This document shows, in pieces, positions 60,889-64,000 of a stretch of DNA of 64,000 nt; the stretch's first letter is position 1, and every line of letters begins with the position of its first letter. The position numbers and the translations under genes were made by a program. The DNA lies in NCBI GenBank assembly GCA_002067705.1, contig MVRL01000088.1, forward strand, positions 58,752 to 122,751, written 5' to 3'. The notes under the pieces are model-generated. The model made no database searches. It worked only from the letters and a program-made list of their open reading frames with translations, and was not told the origin of the DNA. Origin of the DNA: Methanosaeta sp. PtaU1.Bin112. GTDB taxonomy: Archaea; Halobacteriota; Methanosarcinia; Methanotrichales; Methanotrichaceae.

Positions 60889-61143
60889 TCCAGTTGTGGT
60901 GGCTAAAATGCGGCTTTGCAAATTTAGTCCCTAAAATGGTCGACTTTATTTGCAGGCAAACATGCCGAATTTTTTAATCGCATGAACTTCCTAAAGGCGT
61001 GTTACTCGAACGAAGCATCGAAATAAAAATTTGTTGCAAGTCTCAACCGGCTTTGCAGCTAAAGATTCTTTTCGACTGACTTTAGGAGCAAGCTGATACA
61101 ATTAAAATTATAATTTAAATTTAAAATTAAAAGGAGATTGGAT

Positions 61144-61824
61144 ATGTTTAAGTATAAAAAGATGAGTGGTATCACTGAGATTGGCGCGGAGGGAGACACA
61201 ACGTCGGTTAATGTTGATGAATCGGAGTCGGTGGTGAATTGCTTAATAGCTCTATATTTACTTAAGCAATCAGAGAATCGCGTCGATGGTATTACCAAGA
61301 TGCAGAAGATCACATTCGCCATACAGAATGAAATGTCTCATGAGGGTATTTGTGCTATTAGTGGAGAATTTTTTAAATGGTACCACGGCCCGATGAGCGA
61401 TGAAGTATATGAAACGAACGATGTTTTGGTGGAAAATGGGCTAGTAGAAGATCGCGGATTGACTTTGACTGCTAGAGGGGCCACAGTGCTAGATGATTTT
61501 ACATATATAATTGATAACAATCGTGATGTCTTTGATATAATTGATAGGAATGTTAACGAACTTTCGTATTTAGCTTTAAGCGAAATAAAAGAACGAATAT
61601 ATTCTATGATGATTAAACCGTTAGGCTGTACAATGCCAATAGCAGTAAGAGATATACCCCGCGGTACTACAATTTTTCGAAACGAGGGGTTCTCGTCTCT
61701 AAACATCGATTCGGAAGACTTGGAGACATTGGAAATATATATGTGCGAAGAAATACACCAATCCGTCCTTAATGGCATGGACGATGCGAAATCAGGTAGA
61801 GTAACCCGCTTACAGACGGCGTGA
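61144..61824 (+). CDS. Panacea/SocA-like (DUF4065-type) putative antitoxin
   Basis: 226 residues from ATG 61144, 7 bp after AAGGAG; the TTG at 61138 is too close to the ribosome site. The segment ITKMQKITFAIQNEMSHEGICAISGEFFKWYHGPMSDEVYETNDVLVENGLV resembles the Panacea domain (K-x-Q-K at the start, W-x-H-G-P in the middle). The C-terminal half is unrelated and may bind DNA or the partner. It precedes a RelE-like gene by 4 bp, so it is probably an antitoxin. AT-rich 250-bp region upstream. Confidence 0.6.
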   Translation: MFKYKKMSGITEIGAEGDTTSVNVDESESVVNCLIALYLLKQSENRVDGITKMQKITFAIQNEMSHEGICAISGEFFKWYHGPMSDEVYETNDVLVENGLVEDRGLTLTARGATVLDDFTYIIDNNRDVFDIIDRNVNELSYLALSEIKERIYSMMIKPLGCTMPIAVRDIPRGTTIFRNEGFSSLNIDSEDLETLEIYMCEEIHQSVLNGMDDAKSGRVTRLQTA

Positions 61825-61828
61825 TTTC

Positions 61829-62152
61829 GTGTACAGTTTCCGCAGAACAAACGAGTTTTTGCGATTTTGTGGACATTTGTGCAAAAAGAATCAATCAGAA
61901 TATACCATACTGCGAGATAGATTTCACCTTCTTTTGGCGAATCCATATAATAATACCAAATTCTTAAAAGGGCCGCTTAGGGGCAAGAGATCCGACCGCA
62001 GTGGAAACATTCGATTCATTTTCGCTGTTTGTGAAGAATGTAGGAAGCTTAATCACGGGCAATTGAATTCATGCAGAAATTGCAGTGAGAATCCCGATAA
62101 TACAATTATATTTTTTGCTGCAGGATCACGAAAAAATATATATGAGAGATGA
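61829..62152 (+). CDS. RelE/ParE-like putative toxin with zinc-ribbon insert
   Basis: 107 residues, GTG start 61829, 4 bp after the Panacea-like gene. The core LANPYNNTKFLKGPLRGKRSDRSGNIRFIFAVC matches the RelE/ParE fold (L-K-G-x-L-R-G-x-R-S-x-R-x-G-x-x-R). An insert CEECRKLNHGQLNSCRNC carries two CxxC, probably binding zinc, then IIFFAAGSRKNIY completes the fold. By family it would cleave mRNA or affect gyrase, neutralised by the upstream protein. Confidence 0.65.
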   Translation: MYSFRRTNEFLRFCGHLCKKNQSEYTILRDRFHLLLANPYNNTKFLKGPLRGKRSDRSGNIRFIFAVCEECRKLNHGQLNSCRNCSENPDNTIIFFAAGSRKNIYER

Positions 62153-62166
62153 TTTTTATATTCGCA

Positions 62167-63378
62167 TCAGTTCCTTGCCCCTAAGAACTCAGGATTGATC
62201 CCATTCTCATACATCTCATGGATAACGACCGTGAGATTGTAGGCTATGATTTTCGCCAGTAGTTCATTAACCTGAGCGATGGGATTCTTGGACTTTAGAG
62301 TTTCACCGAACTTGCGCTTGATGGCTGCGTTGGTGGCTTCGATGTTGCTCCTTTTATGGTAGTGATCCATGAAATCATCGCGGTTAAGCTGGAAGTAGTG
62401 GAACATCTTCTTCCAGATGGCAGAGCCGCCAGCCCTACCAGTGGCGTTTTTCTTGAAGGGAACATAAGCTTTGCCGCCTGCGTTCTCGACGGTCTGGAGA
62501 TTGCGCCGTGATGAGTAAGCCAGATCAGCCGAAATCTCGTTGATCGTGAAGCCCTCCGCCGTCTTTCTGACAAGAGGCCCGAATTGCGGCGAATCATTGC
62601 TGTAGGCATCAGTAATCGCCACCGCCGCAACCACGTTGGTTTTAACGCCCGCGCAGAGGTGAGCCTTAACCCATTGATGCTCTTTCTTTTGGCCATATTT
62701 CGCGCCTTCATATGCGTTGAATGTGGTTGTGCGAAATCCAGTTGAATCGACCGCGAAATCTTCCTCGATTCCAGCTACAGGCAACGCCGAAAGGGTGACA
62801 AGCTTATGCAGGACGGGAGTTATCTCAGGATTCCTAAAGAGAATCGATGGCTGGTTGAAGTTAGGCGCGTGCCCTATTTGCTTTCGTTCTACGGCGTTAT
62901 TGAATAGGCTATGAGCGCGGCGGCTGGATAGCTGAGAATAGACCTTTTGGATCGCGCAGAAGAGAGTTTCCTGAAGAGACAGCCTCGGTCTTCCCATAGT
63001 CTGTTGATCCTGCTCTGGAATGGCTTTAACCAAGTCCTTCAACAGCTCATCGAATAGATGGACTTCTGCCTTCTGAGCCTCATTGTATGCGTTCCATGCC
63101 TGGCTATAGGTCAAGTGGACCTTTTCGGTTACTGTGCCTTGTGGGGTGTCCTTCTCGATCTCTAAGTAATATCTGGTTGCTTGTATGTGTTTGCACTTTC
63201 CGCCGCGATAGATAAAATCCGGACAGGTGCAAGTCATCCCGTCTGGCGTTGCCTTGACTTCATAGACACCTTTTCCTGATTGGGATTTTACCTTGAAGGA
63301 ACGGTCGTTGACTTGCTTGATCTGATCGCCCTGATCCGCTATTGCCTTTCCCCGCACATCTCGCATATCAGCCATCAC
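62167..63378 (-). CDS. DDE transposase with N-terminal SWIM zinc finger
   Basis: 403 residues. An N-terminal SWIM finger CxCx9CxH (C50, C52, C62, H64) precedes a DDE transposase domain: first Asp in FAVDSTGFRTT, second in EISADLAYSS, Glu in HYHKRSNIEATNAAIKRKFGE. Full-length and apparently intact. The usual IS ends could not be identified; no clear terminal inverted repeats or target duplication are visible within about 100 bp. Paired 12-bp palindromes lie just upstream of its start. SWIM domains fused to transposases are known from archaea and eukaryotic elements. Confidence 0.88.
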   Translation of the reverse strand: MMADMRDVRGKAIADQGDQIKQVNDRSFKVKSQSGKGVYEVKATPDGMTCTCPDFIYRGGKCKHIQATRYYLEIEKDTPQGTVTEKVHLTYSQAWNAYNEAQKAEVHLFDELLKDLVKAIPEQDQQTMGRPRLSLQETLFCAIQKVYSQLSSRRAHSLFNNAVERKQIGHAPNFNQPSILFRNPEITPVLHKLVTLSALPVAGIEEDFAVDSTGFRTTTFNAYEGAKYGQKKEHQWVKAHLCAGVKTNVVAAVAITDAYSNDSPQFGPLVRKTAEGFTINEISADLAYSSRRNLQTVENAGGKAYVPFKKNATGRAGGSAIWKKMFHYFQLNRDDFMDHYHKRSNIEATNAAIKRKFGETLKSKNPIAQVNELLAKIIAYNLTVVIHEMYENGINPEFLGARN

Positions 63379-63406
63379 AATTCACCACGCATATTATGTA
63401 CTTCAA

Positions 63407-63434
63407 GGTATATATACCCCGTGGTATATATACC
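63407..63434. promoter_or_regulatory. Two tandem 12-bp palindromes
   Basis: GGTATATATACC occurs twice (63407-63418 and 63423-63434), each perfectly palindromic, with CCGT between and 16 bp centre to centre. They lie between the divergent transposase and zinc-ribbon genes and contain TATA-like cores, so a repressor bound here would block one or both promoters. Confidence 0.55.
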
Positions 63435-63497
63435 GATATGATTATATACTTTCGAGGAGTAATTTAGGCGATGTACTATACTGATTGAAATAAGGGA

Positions 63498-63731
63498 TTG
63501 ATAATGATAATATGTCCTAAGTGCGGCGAGAAATTTGAACCAACAAAATTAAGATGCTTGAGGTGTGGGCATGAGTGGTATCCAAGAGATCCACATAAGC
63601 CGCCGAAGGTGTGTCCGAATCCAAAGTGCAAATCGCCTTATTGGGATCGGGAAAGAACGAGAGAGAAGAGAGGAGAATCCACTGGAAAAGATGGGGTGGG
63701 GGGTAATGATATTTGTTCGAGCCTAGGGTAA
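63498..63731 (+). CDS. Small zinc-ribbon protein
   Basis: 77 residues from ATG 63504 or the upstream ATG; zinc-binding pairs ICPKCGEKF, RCLRCGHEW and VCPNPKCKSPYW, three Cys pairs in all, typical of rubredoxin-like zinc ribbons that occur as small DNA-binding or helper proteins beside mobile DNA modification genes. Its end overlaps the DNA methyltransferase start by 19 bp in another frame. Confidence 0.75.
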   Translation: MIMIICPKCGEKFEPTKLRCLRCGHEWYPRDPHKPPKVCPNPKCKSPYWDRERTREKRGESTGKDGVGGNDICSSLG

Positions 63732-64000
63732 TAATCGGCGATTGTCTGGAAGTGCTGCCGACATTACAGGCCGAATGTATACAATGTTGTGTTACGTCAC
63801 CACCGTATTGGGGCTTGCGAGATTATAACCATCCAAGGCAGATTGGGGCCGAACCATCACCAGAGATTTATGTCGAAAACCTTGTGAAAATATTCAATGA
63901 AGTCCGTCGCGTGTTGCGCAAGGATGGGACCCTCTGGTTGAATGTGGGGGATGGTTATGCAAGGAACGGCGGTATTGGAAATTGTGGCCCGAATGCGGTT
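63713..64000 (+). CDS. DNA methyltransferase (N4-cytosine/N6-adenine type), 3'-truncated by window edge
   Basis: Frame opens at TTG 63713 (an in-frame stop lies six bases before) and runs off the window: EPRVIIGDCLEVLPTLQ, then CVTSPPYWGLRDYNHPRQIG, then EVRRVLRKDGTLWLNVGDGYA. The SPPYW motif is the catalytic motif IV of site-specific DNA methyltransferases of the beta class, and GDCLEVLPTL follows their usual N-terminus. Could belong to a restriction-modification system or a mobile element continuing to the right. Confidence 0.85.
   Translation, partial: MFEPRVIIGDCLEVLPTLQAECIQCCVTSPPYWGLRDYNHPRQIGAEPSPEIYVENLVKIFNEVRRVLRKDGTLWLNVGDGYARNGGIGNCGPNAV

Noticed and set aside
1..64000. CRISPR arrays, tRNA and rRNA genes
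   Set aside because: I looked for regularly spaced repeats and T-loop-like sequences and saw none that hold up; the repeated segments in 3-23 kb are paralogous genes.

Overview
The window comes from a methanogenic euryarchaeon. An acetate-using member of the Methanotrichaceae/Methanosarcinales is most likely, though this is inferred from gene content only. The signs are an archaeal translation/transcription block (aIF2-gamma, Rpo7, Spt4, S24e, S27ae), Shine-Dalgarno sites combined with archaeal TATA boxes, a CooC-type CODH maturation ATPase, an FmdE-domain protein, NikR and a very large investment in metal/cofactor import. I saw no tRNA, rRNA or CRISPR array.

Region 1 (1-25.7 kb, + strand) is the most unusual part. 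Eleven substrate-binding modules of the siderophore/cobalamin ABC type (Peripla_BP_2/BtuF-like) each carry a signal peptide and then an N-terminal dockerin-like pair of calcium loops. Two further binding proteins lack the dockerin. Mixed with them are one permease/ATPase pair, two methyltransferases and a three-gene nitrogenase-like complex (NifD-like, NifK-like, NifH-like) that sits inside the array. The D/K subunits lack the FeMo-cofactor cysteine, and one cluster-ligand cysteine of the K-like chain is replaced by Asp, so this is not a nitrogenase. I infer a system that captures a metal chelate or tetrapyrrole at the cell surface, imports it, and reduces or methylates it inside.

Region 2 (25.7-30.4 kb, - strand) is a second importer operon: binding protein, methyltransferase, slipin, permease, ATPase. 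Region 3 (30.7-44.2 kb, + strand) is nickel/CODH-related: a secreted FmdE-domain protein, CooC, a flavin-reductase-like protein, a third methyltransferase of the same family, a P1B metal ATPase, a Nik/Dpp-type importer (SBP, TsaA-like protein, two permeases, fused double ATPase), NikR with a good candidate autoregulatory operator, and a TPR protein.

Region 4 (44.2-53.4 kb) holds a third importer (- strand), an unknown secreted protein, a BtuF/BtuC pair without an ATPase, a candidate structured RNA, a stand-alone PUA-like protein, a 38-residue His/Cys-rich peptide gene too short for routine gene calling, an unknown 124-residue protein and a PC4-like protein. Region 5 (53.7-60.9 kb) is the conserved information-processing cluster followed by a stomatin/NfeD pair and an unknown secreted protein. 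Region 6 (61.1-64 kb) looks accessory: a Panacea-like/RelE-like toxin-antitoxin pair, a SWIM-DDE transposase, paired 12-bp palindromes, a zinc-ribbon protein and the start of a DNA methyltransferase cut by the window end.
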